A stretch of 64,000 nt of DNA from Onchocerca lupi (taxonomy: Eukaryota > Nematoda > Chromadorea > Rhabditida > Onchocercidae), in the NCBI GenBank assembly GCA_028564675.1, contig JAOVVO010000111.1, positions 1-64,000 of the forward strand, given 5' to 3'. Below the pieces are notes generated by a model, which had not been told where the DNA came from, searched no databases, and saw nothing but the letters and a program-made list of their open reading frames with translations. Shown one piece after another: positions 13,710 through 27,000 of the stretch. The stretch's first letter is position 1. Each line of letters starts with the position of its first letter. A program made the position numbers and the translations under genes.

Positions 13710-14576
13710 CATTTATAGCTATCGAAGCAGCATCAATAATTGCTCATTTTTAAAGCAATTTCTGCTGGTCCATTTTAAATGAGAAATACGAAAAATCATT
13801 TTCGATCATTTACAAATGAGCTTAATGAGATTTTTCAATCAATTTATCATTATGTCACTTTTTGTTTTGTTTTATTTTTCATTTTTCCAGACAATTCATC
13901 ATTACAATCATCATTATCATAGTGTTAAATTATTTCCACTTTAAAAATATCTTCCTTTTAAATCATAGCATTTATCAATTATTTTTTTTTTTTTGCAAAT
14001 TCACTTCATTTCATATTTCTAAACTTTTTACACTAAAACTGACCAATTGATCGGTACAATTCTCTTGGCTGATCGATGATTTATTTTTCTCATTTTTTCA
14101 AAATTTATATTGCAACAATTGGTGCTGTGTGATTGTTGTTTACGAATCCTATTACTTTTTTCTTTTTTTTTTTTTCAAATTGCTAAAAATATCTTTTAAT
14201 TGCTGCAATTTTTTACATTTGTAATTCAATGCTGCCGAAGAATTTACGAATGTTTTCATTTTTTAGAAAAATGTTGAAATTTCCTCAGATTTTCGTAGCA
14301 TCTGAATAACACAAGAAGTGAAGGAGAAATGACGGAAAAATGCAAAAATTTTATTTCAACTAATCCTCCAACAAAAATTTGTTAGGAAAATAATATACAA
14401 ATCAATCAATCTTCTTAATTAACAATTCTGTTATCATTCTTTTTCGTCCTGTTTTCTTATTTTTTTTTTTTTTTTTTGTTTATTTGAATTTAAATAGTTA
14501 ATGTAAAGTATATTATGATTATTTACGGTCATTTGACTTGCAGCAAAGCTTAAAATAACGTTATTTTTTGCTTTCA

Positions 14577-14606
14577 TTTGATACAATAAAATTTTATTGT
14601 ATCAAA
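14577..14606. repeat. perfect 30-bp palindrome
   Basis: Two 15-base arms, TTTGATACAATAAAA and its exact reverse complement, meet with no spacer. The symmetry ends at both edges (A on either side). Confidence 0.9.
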
Positions 14607-14875
14607 ATTGAAATAAGAAAATATTTTTACAGTGATTGATGCCATTACTGATAATCACTGATGATATCACCAAGAAATAGAAGAAGCGAATCAATTAAAC
14701 TCAAATATTCTTAAGCACAAGAACGAATCCAAAAACTTCTGAATCTGCTCAAATTCTTTTCTAAGTTATTTCACTGAACGCATAAAATCTGTTCGGATGC
14801 AATTAGGAATTCGCTTTGTCAAAAATTCCACAAAATAATTCTAAAGATTTGAAAAAAATTTACTGATGCAAATTT

Positions 14876-14876
<1 letters not shown>

Positions 14877-14909
<33 letters not shown>
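14877..14909. repeat. poly-T run, 33 bases
   Basis: Uninterrupted thymines, followed closely by a short A run and another T run. Confidence 0.85.
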
Positions 14910-14914
<5 letters not shown>

Positions 14915-16720
14915 TATGAACGATTTTTTTTTTTGAATTTTTTCAAAGTAATAATATCAAAATAATTTTAAATAATGTCTATTTTCAGAAAAATATCATG
15001 TCCGAAAAATATTCTTCGCAAGGTCATTTTCCACATTACATCACTTCTGTGATTGAACAAATATAATTTTAGAACAATATACATTTCGTTATGCAAAAAT
15101 AAACTTATTAATTTATTTATTATAATTTTTAAGAATTTGAGAAATTTTTCAAAATGCAAATGAAAAAAATAAAATTTTATCATCAAAAGAAATGCCGAAG
15201 AAAAAATTCGTTTAGCTTACTGTATTGATGAATTCCCCGATGAAAAATATATTATTTGATAAGAAAAAAAAAAAGTATTTTGAAATGTTTAATGGAATTT
15301 CGTTTCGAAAAAATAGGAATTATTGGAAAATTTGAAATTTTTATCATAAATTAGGCATAAATTTGAAAATTTATATGAAGACGATTTTCACATCATTTTC
15401 TAAGGCTAAAAATTTACATCAATAATGCAACTATTCTGTGACAAATCAAATATTCCTTCTTATCGAATTTTCTCAAGCAAATGATCGAGTGAATTTGAAA
15501 TCATTGAGCAATACCTAATGCGGTTTTAAACAAATGTGAAAAAAAAAGGAATTGTTGGAGAAAACGATTGATTTTAATTTTTTGTTCAATCTATATTGTG
15601 CAACAATTTCATCAAGTTTCCTCCCACGGATAAGGCTAAAATGGGAAAGAATTGATGTTTGAAAAATAGAAATGGATATTGAAAAAAAATGACTTTAAAA
15701 AAAAAAAAAAAAAAATCAATATACCAGCCTATTTGGTATCATTTGTTACCATTAGTTGTTTCATTTCAACAGAATAAAAATATTTTCTCGGAATTTTGCG
15801 CTGTTCGAAATTTTGATTGGAAATAGATTAGAATGTAGCAAATTGACGAAAAAGTTTGAATTGATATTTCAAATAGCTAATAAATATATTGTGAAAAATA
15901 AAAAAAAAAAAATATGATTGAAGAGAAGAAATTGTCGATTAAATTATTTGAAATTTTGAAATTTTTAATGCAAATGAAAAATTTCGAATAACTTAAGGCT
16001 AATTTGAATCGTTTCAGAAAATAAGACCAAATAATTGAAGTAAATCAAGGATTGCTTTTTTATGCAAAAATTGAACTTTTTATTTGAGATGGCTTTCCTT
16101 TTTTTTTTTTTTTTTTTTGCAATTTTTCCTTCTTATTTTCTGAGTTTAATTCAACGATTGTAATTCTTTTGCTCTATTTCATTTCTGAAATTTTGTCCTC
16201 ATTGTTAATAAAATTGAAATTGATTGCTCGTTAATTGATTTGCGACAGATAACGACAACCAGGAACTTTCCTTGTAACAAACGAATTGTTAACTCTTATC
16301 ACTTTCATCTTTGAATTTTTTTTTTTAAGTAACATTTTGCTTGCAGTTGAATTTATGTGCAATACAGTATGAATGATTTATTCAAAGAAAAAAAAAAAAA
16401 TTAAGAAATTTTTTCGAATTTAGAATAGATTACGACCATTTTTAGCTTTTTCCATTCACATTTTTTTATTTTTTTAGTTTTTATTTTCGTTAGATTTAAT
16501 ATTGAATAACATATTTTATTAGGCGAAATATTGAAAATATATTAGCTTGTTTTTTGTTTTGTTTTTAACTAATAATTAAATACTAAATAAATTAATTCTA
16601 TTCCAAACAAACTGCTGCAAATGAATTTCTTGCGCTTTTGATGAGAATCAGATGGCAGGTGAAAATGAAAAATACTGAAATTAATTGATTAACATGAGTT
16701 AGCACTTTTCTAAGCTTCTT

Positions 16721-16744
16721 TTCTCTCTCTCTCTCTCTCTCTCC
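16721..16744. repeat. (TC)n microsatellite
   Basis: About eleven TC dinucleotides within a pyrimidine-rich stretch. Confidence 0.85.
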
Positions 16745-19700
16745 TTCATTACTCCAATGAAGTTTTTGTCAGAGGAAATTTCATTACTATTTATTTTTTT
16801 GATTAAAAAAAACTTTCGCTCCTTTCTTTTCATTTGTCGAAACCAATTGAATTACATTCGTGCAAGTTGTTGTTTTCAAAATGAAAATTGAAATTTAATT
16901 CAAAACATCAGTACTACTATGAGTGAATCGAGAAAGATAGGTTGTTAATTTGCAGGATATATTTTTTGATGAGAAATGAATAAATTGAAGAATTTAAAAT
17001 GGGAAAAGTTTGCAACAATATGTTTGAAGTAGAAAAAGTTTGTAACAAAAATACAATTTTCGTTCCAATTCTTGCAATTTCAGTTGAAATAAATTAGTTT
17101 TATGATAAATTTGCAACAATCAACGCAATAATAATTTAGTTAGGGAAGAAATTTTTACTATACTTTGCTCCATTATATAAATAATGAAACCAGGAAAGCA
17201 ATAATTTTAATTAAAAAAAAACCCTCTGAGAATTTTCAATTTTCATTAATAAAACATGATTTAAAATCTTGAAATTGCAAAAATTTTCAGTCTCACATTT
17301 TATACCGAAATTTTTTACATCTTTTTTTCATTTTATCAAAATCATAAATCCATTTTGATAGCTTCTTTCATGATTTCTATTCGAACCTACTAGTTATTTT
17401 TCATTGTTTCTAAGCATCATAATTATAAATAAGACTGTCACTGATAGCATTATTATCTTCTTTTATGTAATATTATTGATAAGAATTCAAAATTATCATT
17501 CCAACAAACATTGATAAAATAATCATGTTGAAACATTCAGTCATGTCCTTACTAATTTCAAGAATTTTTAAAAATTTTTTTTTTTTGAATTAATCATTTT
17601 TAGACATAATTTTTACTCAATTCTGAAGAAATTCTATGAAGAAAGAATTATGAAAAATAGAAAAATTCTTAATGATAAGTTGGAAATGTTTTAAATTCAA
17701 TGCGAATATTGATAGCAACTAATAAATTAACTTAGTTATTAGCTACAAATTTCATTGAGATAACATTATCAGAATTTAAAGAAGAAGCAGAAAAATTACG
17801 GATGGCAATGTTTGAGAGAAAGTGATAAATTTGAAGTGAACAGCTATTAATTTTTGATTTTTCGAAAAATTATTGAAAGAATGAATATATTTTCGGTCAA
17901 TTAACAACAAATAATAATTAATGTAATTTTTGATTTGTAATATTTGATATAAAATATAAAATATTCTTATGCAATATTCATCAGTTGAATTGTTAAGCAA
18001 TGAATTTTAGAAAATTTTATATCCTAATTACAAGACGGTTTTACCAGGATCATTATCTATTTATTTCTTTAATTATTACGATTCCCAAAAATATTACTGC
18101 AAAAAATGATGCTAAGAATTGAAGAAAATTTAAATTTTCAAAAATACTCTAATTGATTGCAAATATTTAATTTAAAGTTTGTTGAATCTCGTACCTGTTC
18201 CATTAACAGTTGTTTTTCTGTCATTCTTCAGGAAATAAAAAATATCATTGATTATTTATCGCATTTACATCTAAGTTTTAATTTTATCGATGTATTTGTC
18301 TAGAAAACAGCAGACTTTGATTTTTTACAACTAATTTTAAATCGAAATTTTTGCAATCTTTAATTGCAATTAAATGTGTAAATTTGAAAATGAAAGAAAT
18401 TAAAAAAGTCGTAAAGCATATAATTCAGTAAAACTTTTAAAAATAGTAAAGTTTAAACGTTTTAATTCAGCTTATAATTGGGCAATTAAATTTTAACAAA
18501 TCACTTAATTTTTAAATTAGTTATAATATTAATTTTGATCTTTTTCTTTTTTTCTTTTTTTTTTTTTACAATATAATAAATAGCACCCATAAGGATATTT
18601 GTTAAATGATATTAGCTTTTATGTAACTTGAACTTTAATTCAAATTTGAATATATTTTCAAAAGATGAACCTCAGTGGATTTTGAGTGTAATAACTGAAA
18701 CACTTTGATTACAATATTTACTTACAAAAACCATTTCGGCAATATGCAAATTACATTTTTTGAATAACTTTTATTACTTAAAAATTCAAATTTAAATATC
18801 ATTTTATAGATTTATTCCTCAATTTATTTATGTAAAATATCGTGACATTAGAGGTAAAAATCAAATTGTCATGAAGCCAGAAGAATAGATTCCTTTTTTT
18901 TCATATTCAAATTTCATATATCATTTTGATAAATTTTGTCCACTAATTGTTGAAAGATGGAATTTTCTTGCTTAGTTCATTGATTGCATTTTTTAAATTT
19001 AACAAGAATTTTAGAAATTTAATTAATTACTTTCGATAGTAAAGAAGCTAAAAATATGCAGCATTTTTCTTGTCTGCTTACAAATTTTTATCAAAGGATC
19101 ATACAAATAATTTTTTGTCACGCAAACAACTTTTGATAAAAATGAACCTACTACTAAACAAAAAATAGAAATAAAAGTAATTATTTGACCGAAATAGATG
19201 ATTGAAAAATGAGAAATTCAATGAAATTTTATAAAAGCATTAAAAATTCCGGTTTATTTTTTGCACCTTAGAAATTTCGCAAATTTCAATAGATAAATTT
19301 TATTAAAATTTTGAACACTTGTGAAGCTAAGATTAGTCAATAATGTTAATCATGTAATTGTGATATGATAGCAAACCTTCTATTCAATTCATATTTATTA
19401 ACAAAAGTTTTGGGTCAATATTGATTACTCGGATTCTTTTAACAAAATAAGTTCTTTAAGTTAAAGTTATATCAAAAATATGGCTTGAAATATTCGCTTG
19501 ATGATAATAACTTTTGCATTTTATAGTTCCATATTATCAAATATTAGATTTTTTTTCTTGAATTTTTCGAACTTTTGCAAATTATTTTATTTCAAACTGC
19601 TTTTAGAATTGAAAGATGCATAAATGCGTTTTAAAATTAATCCATATAGCGCTTATTCATATTTCAAAAAAAAAAAAAAAAAAAAATTGTTGACATTTAA

Positions 19701-20293
19701 ATATAACTAGAGAAATAAAAAAACAACGAAGATTAAATTTATATTATTTTATTTGAAGTGAACATTATATTTCAATCATTAATAGATTGAAATTTCTGAC
19801 ATAATAATATAATCCTTTTGAATAAAAGGATAGAAAAAAATGGCCAAGAAAGTCGGATTAGAAATGAAAAAAAATCTGGGCTAGAAATGATAAAGTGTCA
19901 AAGAAAAAAAAAAACTTTTTAACGGTAGAACGGTAGAATTTTTCAATTTAATTCCTATTCTTAGAAGAAATAATTGATTCTTGAAATAAAATATAGTTAA
20001 AAATTTTACTTGTAAATATACCAAATTAATTATTCGAATTTTGAGAAACACGTTAGTTAAAAACTTTTAATTTATAGCCTAGTAATTTCTGATAGATAGG
20101 AAAAGATTCGCTATTTTCTGATGAAAAATTTTATGAGAAATGAAATGAAAATCTTTTATACTACAAAACATCAATTATTCGAAAATTGTTTACTATTACG
20201 AATTATTTGTTTACTATTTTGGAATTATTTTTCAGTCTTATTTTTTTTTTTTTTTTTTTTTTGCGTATTTTACGACAGTAATATGTAGGTTAA

Positions 20294-20791
20294 ACAGAAG
20301 CATGCGAACATAAGAATTTTGCAGTCCTCTATGGATTTCACAGAGGTTCAAGAATTTCCGGTGAACGATTACTTTCTTTGTTACAAACACGTGCGAACCG
20401 ATTGAGAACTGATCACATCACAGAAAAGAAAACAGCAGACCATTGCGAATTCCGAAGCATTTGCTGTAACACTACCAATTAAACATGATATTACTCTATC
20501 GAATGCGATATCTAAATCAGAGCAGCATTCTTCACTTCTGGAATTAACATGGGATTTCCATATGCAAAAAAAAAAAAAAAAAAAAAAAAACAGTTAAAAT
20601 ATAAAAATGAAATATATTGTGAATAATTCTGCGGTATTGATCCGTTGCGCTATAATACCACCATCTTCAGTATGTTGCGTACGACATAGGTGTCCTCTAC
20701 GATCTTTAAAAAAAGAGCTAGAAAGCTGATCATTCGGTACTTCAGGTTTTTTAAGTGAGATAACATTTCCTTTCCTACCATCTATGCGCAT
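20294..20791. other. GC-richer block with open frames on both strands
   Basis: This block precedes the PP4R3 start by 0.2-0.7 kb and is clearly less AT-rich than the desert before it. On the plus strand 62 codons are open (20294-20479) with a good acceptor (attttgcag) at 20321-20324, but no ATG. On the minus strand about 55 codons are open (roughly 20556-20388) after an acceptor ttaattccag, and 65 more from an ATG at 20791. None matches a family I know. Possibilities are the promoter or non-coding 5' exons of the PP4R3 gene, exons of an unknown gene, or an old gene remnant. The poly-A/poly-T stretches at 20565-20590 and 20239-20262 flank part of it. Confidence 0.35.
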
Positions 20792-20980
20792 TTATTTGAT
20801 TTCCTGAAAAAGTGTATTATATGTATAAATGTATGAAAAGTGACACTTGTCGAGTCTGTCACCTAAATATTTTATGGAGCTGCGCTTCCTCCCTGATTGC
20901 CATATTCTGTATATAATTTGCAATCGTCACTTAATGCTGTTTTGTACTTTAAGAAGTTTTAATGACACATTTTCATCTAG

Positions 20981-21021
20981 CATTTCAGGCTGCATCTGTG
21001 AAAGAACCTTTCGGAGGCGAC
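20981..21021 (+). promoter_or_regulatory. splice or trans-splice acceptor and 5' leader of PP4R3 gene
   Basis: The strong acceptor catttcag ends at 20988. It leaves a 33-base leader before the chosen ATG at 21022. An upstream in-frame ATG at 20962 lies before this acceptor and would be removed if the site is used for spliced-leader addition, so 21022 is the better start. Confidence 0.6.
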
Positions 21022-24000
21022 ATGCCCGAAACCGATGCTAATATTCGAAATCCAGACGATGCACATCCAAAAACGGCAGACAGTAATAGCGATGACATCC
21101 AAGAGGAATGTAAAAGCTTAAAAATTGCGGAAAAAGATGCTGAGGATGAGGATCCCGATAGCCATCTAGCGAAAATAGAGATACAGCGGGTAAATTCTGA
21201 TAATATAGTAAAATTAATTCAGATGATCGGAAATCATGGAAATTTAGAATACTTCTATTTTCCCAGAATGTTTCAATTAGTTTCCTTAGTTTCCGTACAT
21301 TGAAAATTCAAGAAGTTTCTGTTTACATCTCGGAGGAATACTATTCTTCAGTTGTTTCTCAGAGGGATCGATTACTCCTGAATATTGCTGTAATTTAAAG
21401 TTTTCTAAATCATCATTTTACGCTTAATTTCTTTCTGACGCATGTTAGAAGGCTTTAAAAATTTTACTGTAGCGGTCAGAGCAGTCAGAAGAAAAGTCAC
21501 TGTTTTGCAAAAAGAACCTGTATAACTTAAATGTGCTGGAGATTCTAGAGGTTTTAGTTCTACTACTGGAATATTGAACAATCAAAGTCGCTAAGCTTTG
21601 GTAGTTCCACTTTTTCTCAAATTCAGAAATTATTAATTATTCAATTCCAGGAAGTCAAAAATCGGGTAAAACTCTATGTGCTTTGTGATCAGCGGGTATG
21701 GGACGACAAGGGCACAGGGCATGTCGCATGTGTACCGTCGCCGGAACATCAAGGCGCTTCTTTCATTGTGGTTCGTTTAGAACACAGTGGTAAGTTTCAA
21801 TTTATTAAATTTGGAAACATAATCATTTATTGTTTCGTTTACTACTGATGCTTGTTGAAACATGTTCATGTGATGTTCATATGATTGTTGTCTTTTCATT
21901 TTCTCTTCAAGATATACATAAACTAAGGCATGTTTCACTTTTATATTTAATTTCTTTCAAAATTTTAAACAGTTGACAGGCACTGACAATTGCGATTTTT
22001 TAATTTTTCTCATAAATGCTAGAAATTTCCAAGTCATTTCATTTTCCAGAGAAGAATATATTGGAATCAAGAATCCTCATGGATACTATTTATCAAAAAC
22101 AGCAGGTAAGTGCAACTTAGATCACGGTTTTGTAAAATTCTCCATTATATACATGAACGCAAAAAAAAAAGATGATAGGGTGGTTGTGATATTTTTAATG
22201 ACATTCTCCGTAAATTTTTAAAATAGTTTTCATTTGTTTAGAAACCAACTTTTCTTGATCCAACTAAAAAGAACTAAAAAATATTTCATTGTAGTTGTTA
22301 ATTTCCTTTTAAATCTTCCCGAAAAATCATTTTGTACCAACCATTTGCATGGACTGTCTACAAGAAATCATTTTTACTTTACTTTCACTTCATTTCTGTA
22401 CTATTCATTATTTCTTGATTGGATGTAAAAATCGTACTTGATAGTTATCATATTTTCGTCCAGATTTAAGAGTATTGTGAAATTTGAAGATTTAGTTTTT
22501 TTTTGCTGAAAATGTGATGTGAAAGATATTACAAAAGTTTGATTTTTGGTACAAATGATACTTTATCTGTAGTTACCTCTTTTCAGGTTTTTTGACTTAA
22601 TGATTGTTAGGAAATAAATGATATTTAGTGAAAGAATTTTTCTGTCTTTTTTCTTTTTTTAACATATCTAATTTTCATCTTTTAGAAACAAGAAAAAAAT
22701 TTAATATGTGTAATTATTCACCAAATGATTTTAAATGGAAGCTATTTGATGTAAATTTTACTTTGATCTTTCTAATTTGAATAAAAGTTAGGAAGAAGGG
22801 AGGTCACTGAGCGACTGATGTGAATAATTTGTCTGTATTGTGCATTTGTAATTTGTATCTGCATGCATGTATTTATCTATCTGCAGCAGTAGCATAGCGA
22901 TTTTCATAAATCGGTCGTTTTTCTAAAATGGTTCATTAAACTGTTTCCCACTTTTCGACTATTTTTTTTTTTTAAATAACGGGAGTCCATTTAGGGAATT
23001 CAAAATATGTAACTGCAAATAGTGTTGATTGACGAAAAATTTCAGTTCTGTCTAGAAAAGGTGGGAACTTGGAAATATGCGAATCAAAGCTAATGATGTG
23101 AAATATTTTAAAAAATGCTGGATTTTTAATTTTTTTTACTAGAAATCATACATTTTTCCTGATTTCTCTGACCACTTATATATATGCTCACTTTTATTCA
23201 AAACTTCTACAGCTCTCGAGAAATATTAAGACGAGAAATATACAGCGTTAGTTTTCGAGCGTAGATTTGTTCTAAATATACTTTTATGGCTGTTCGAAAA
23301 ATAAGGTCTTGTATATTAGAAAAACATCGTTTTTCTATTCCCAATTTCCAGACACACTTGCTTTTCTGAGTAACTTATTTCTTATTTTTGCATAAATTGA
23401 AGTTGCTATAAATTTGCTGAGCGGGATAAGAATCTGTTTATAAACCATGAGAAATGGATTTTATAAAAGTCAGTATTGTGTAGAACCCATAGTGCAAACA
23501 TTTTCCTACAGATGCACTAGCAATGACATGTGTTGTAAGAAATTGTTCCTTCATGTTTGAAAGGCTTTGATTACTGCAACATTTATAGATTATAAATACA
23601 TTCTTACTGCCGACGTGTGAAAAATCACTCACTGATATATCTTTTTCAAAAGAGACGCGGGAATGGCAGAGTAGTAGATAATGAAGTTTTTACTTTTATA
23701 GGCATCATAAAAAATGATTTGCATGTCAATTTCTGCACTGCATGCCTTTTTATGCCTTACATTGTAAATTCCTAGGTCTGCAAAGCGGACTTTTTCAATG
23801 CACAGCTGGTAATGCTTTTAGTAAATGCCATTCTTTAGCACATGCACACTGATTTATTTTTTTTTTGCCCATATAATCTTGATGAATGCGCAAGCTTTCT
23901 CCAGGGGCTGTTAATCTACTGAAAAATAATTTTGATTTTTTATTTCTTTCATGTTTGAGGTTTGATACTTCCTAATCAATCTTAATTTGTCTCAAAATAT

Positions 24001-27000
24001 TTCGAAGCAATAATCTATTTTGCAGAAGATAGATCAACATTTATGATCATGAAGAGACTATTATTAAAAACAATGTTGTTTAATATTTTGGTTCTTGAAT
24101 TATTCAGAAGTCTGACTAATATTTATACATATTTGTTTAGCGAGGAGAAACATTTAAGCTTACGATTAACCGGTATTAGATTTTAAGTAATAGTATGATT
24201 TTATTCAGAAAAAATTTATTGCTAATCGACCTTTTTTATTATTACATTATTATCATGTTGTTATTACAAAATTATGAGAATTCTAACCAGCCGTCCACGC
24301 AACAAGTTTTCATAAATGACTTGGTTAAAGTTGACTATTTGATAACTCTTTCCTTAGTAATTCCACAAATTTGGTGATGAGACATTTCATTTTTAAACTG
24401 ATGATTTTCCATAAGGTATATGAAATGCTTTTTATAATCAACGAAAAATTCCTTTATAAAGCTTATCTAGTCTGTTTATTGTTTCATAGCAATTTTAAAG
24501 TTAGAGACACTTGATTTTTTATTACTTCATATTTTCAAACTTTATTTTATTTCTCCTGCGCTAATTAAAGCTTTTATTTAATACTATAGCATGAACACAA
24601 ATGAGTGATAGCAATGCTTCGCCCTGTTTTTGTTAAAATTACATTATTGGTATTCAGTGGCATAGCTAAAAAAAGCGCTGTGTGGATTTTAATAATCCAT
24701 TTCTTACCCTTAAAATGACCACAGATCGTATTTATTTTGGAAATTTTTCTGAGTAATTAAATATGAAGAATTAAAGAAATAGTATGGAGAATTTAGGGAT
24801 AAAGTACATGAATACTACATTGAATATTACTGCACAGGTTAGAGCAGCAAATATCGGAATTGATCATTTTCATTGATTTTAGTATACATACTGTATATTC
24901 GTTATCAGTTGAATGAGTGGTGGCATTTTCAGTTATTTTGGATCATGAAAATCACTTAGAGATGATTTTTAAAGTGTTGCTTTTGATATGTTAACATAAG
25001 ATGAGGAAGAGATTTGTTCAGTCCATGAATGTTGTTAGTCGATCGTTTCTCAATTTTCAGTGGATGGATGGGTAGGGTAGTAAGTAGTGAGATGAATGAA
25101 TGAATTGAATTTAACTCCTGTAGGCATAGAAGTGTTTGTTTGATATAGATGTGTATGTTGTATGTATATATGAGTTCGTTCGAACATGTGTGTGTGTGTT
25201 TGTGTGTGCATCTGTGTGCTCCCTGGAACTGGTTCTCGTTCAGAGCAGTCAGCAATCCATCTTTTCGATCCCGGCCAACCAGCCAACCAGACCCGAAGAA
25301 GGAGAACTGCTTCCTCACCAACCCTGACGTCTCGTCCTTCAATTTGATTTGATGCTGCACTTTCACGCTCAGCGATTGGTTTTCTTAACTCATCTTAAGT
25401 CTAATTTCGATTTTTGTTTTTATTTTTTTGTGCTTGCATTTAGTTTTCAATGGTTTCCCCGTACTATCACTTTTTTATTGTTAAATATCATCTAATTTTA
25501 TGGTGTTTCTTTATTTGAATGATTCTGAATGCAACAAAAAACCGTAATGATACATGCATCGTTTATCATAAGCGATGGATGACTGTATGCAACTTATGAC
25601 TACGAGACTCTGTAAATATATGTTAATATTTTAAAAAAGGAAGATGAAAAGTTTTACTGGGATAAAAATTTGAAGAAAGTCTTATCTTCACAATATTTAT
25701 GGGTGATTATAGACTCAGAATAGAAAATGTTAATATGAAGGAAGTTCTGAACCGATCAGCACTTTTTCCTGTGAACTTTACATAATCAAAAGTAATTTAA
25801 TCATTTTTTTATATCTTATTTTTTAACATTATAGGGGAGTGCATCATCAGTCGTTTTCATACGGCGTTGCTATGTTTCAAGACATGGTAATCCATGCTAT
25901 ACTATTTCAGATATATTTTAGTGAGAGTAAAGTTGTACGCTTAAATAGAATTGATGGCACATCTTTTAAAAATTAATAAAGATTTATCCAGCTGAAATCA
26001 TTTTTTTTTTGTTTTCTTTTTTTTTTTTTTTTTTTGAAAGAACAATTTTAAATAGCAAGTTAGGTAGGTGAGATGAATTTAAGTCAATTAAGGTTTACAT
26101 GTGGATATATAGACTGAATATATTTGCTGTTTTAAAGTAGTCATTGGTGCATGAATATATCTTCCTGAATGACTCTGAAAAAAAAAATTGGCGAAAGATT
26201 TTACATTAATTTTGTAGCTTTTCCAAAATTTATCTTTATCATCGTGTTTTATATTATTTTTCGATTACTTATCAGTAAATGTTTAACATTATATTATCGT
26301 TCATGTCTATCATCTTTAGCGCACATATTTTCACACATTAGTCATACTATTTATTTTTTGTAATGGACTTTTGCCATATAACACACCTTGACGCAAAAGG
26401 TTGAAAGTGCAAGTTACTTTTGGCTGATGTAATGATGATAGAGAGCTAGAAATCGAAATTGGACTAGTGCATCAGTTTTTGTTGCGAAGTTTTCGAAAAG
26501 ATATTCAGTCACAATCCAGATATCATAATATTGTTTGGATTAGTGAATAAAACTTACAGGCTTCCCAGTAGATTTGCTATGCGAGAAACCATTCCACTTA
26601 GGGAACTGTTCATATCCATCGAATATCGTCATAGTGCTGTGTTTATTCAACATCTAATTTGTTACAAATTTTACTACGAATATAGAAATATTTTAGGAAA
26701 ATTGTATGCAAGCGAAAAATAGTGTGCACTTTTGCTGTCCGGCATTCGTTGTTTGTTATCAACTTTGAAACAACTCGTTTTGTTGTTCGTTGCTGCACTC
26801 TCCTTCAGGCATTCACTTTACCTGCTGTCGTGCACTGCGTGCTTTAAATGGCCACACAGGAGCTCATTTGTCAAAATAATTCCTTCGACGATGTTTTTCC
26901 CAACGTACATTTATTTTCAAGAATGACGATTTAGTACTTTATCAATACTGTTGTGATTACTGAAAAGGCAAAATTACTTCATTGATTGAAGTTGCTAGTC

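Larger units (their letters stand above)
7791..20280. other. AT-rich gene-poor region
   Basis: No supported gene apart from one weak exon candidate at 9.3-9.5 kb. Many poly-A and poly-T runs of 10-36 bases, a (TC)n tract and one perfect 30-bp palindrome. Open frames are short and of low complexity. Confidence 0.6.

Noticed and set aside
24956..25366. 136-codon open frame on the minus strand in intron 3 of the PP4R3 gene
   Set aside because: It crosses a (TG)n/(CA)n repeat giving His-Thr runs, has no family, and lies in a GC-richer patch where stops are rarer. Kept only as part of the island finding.
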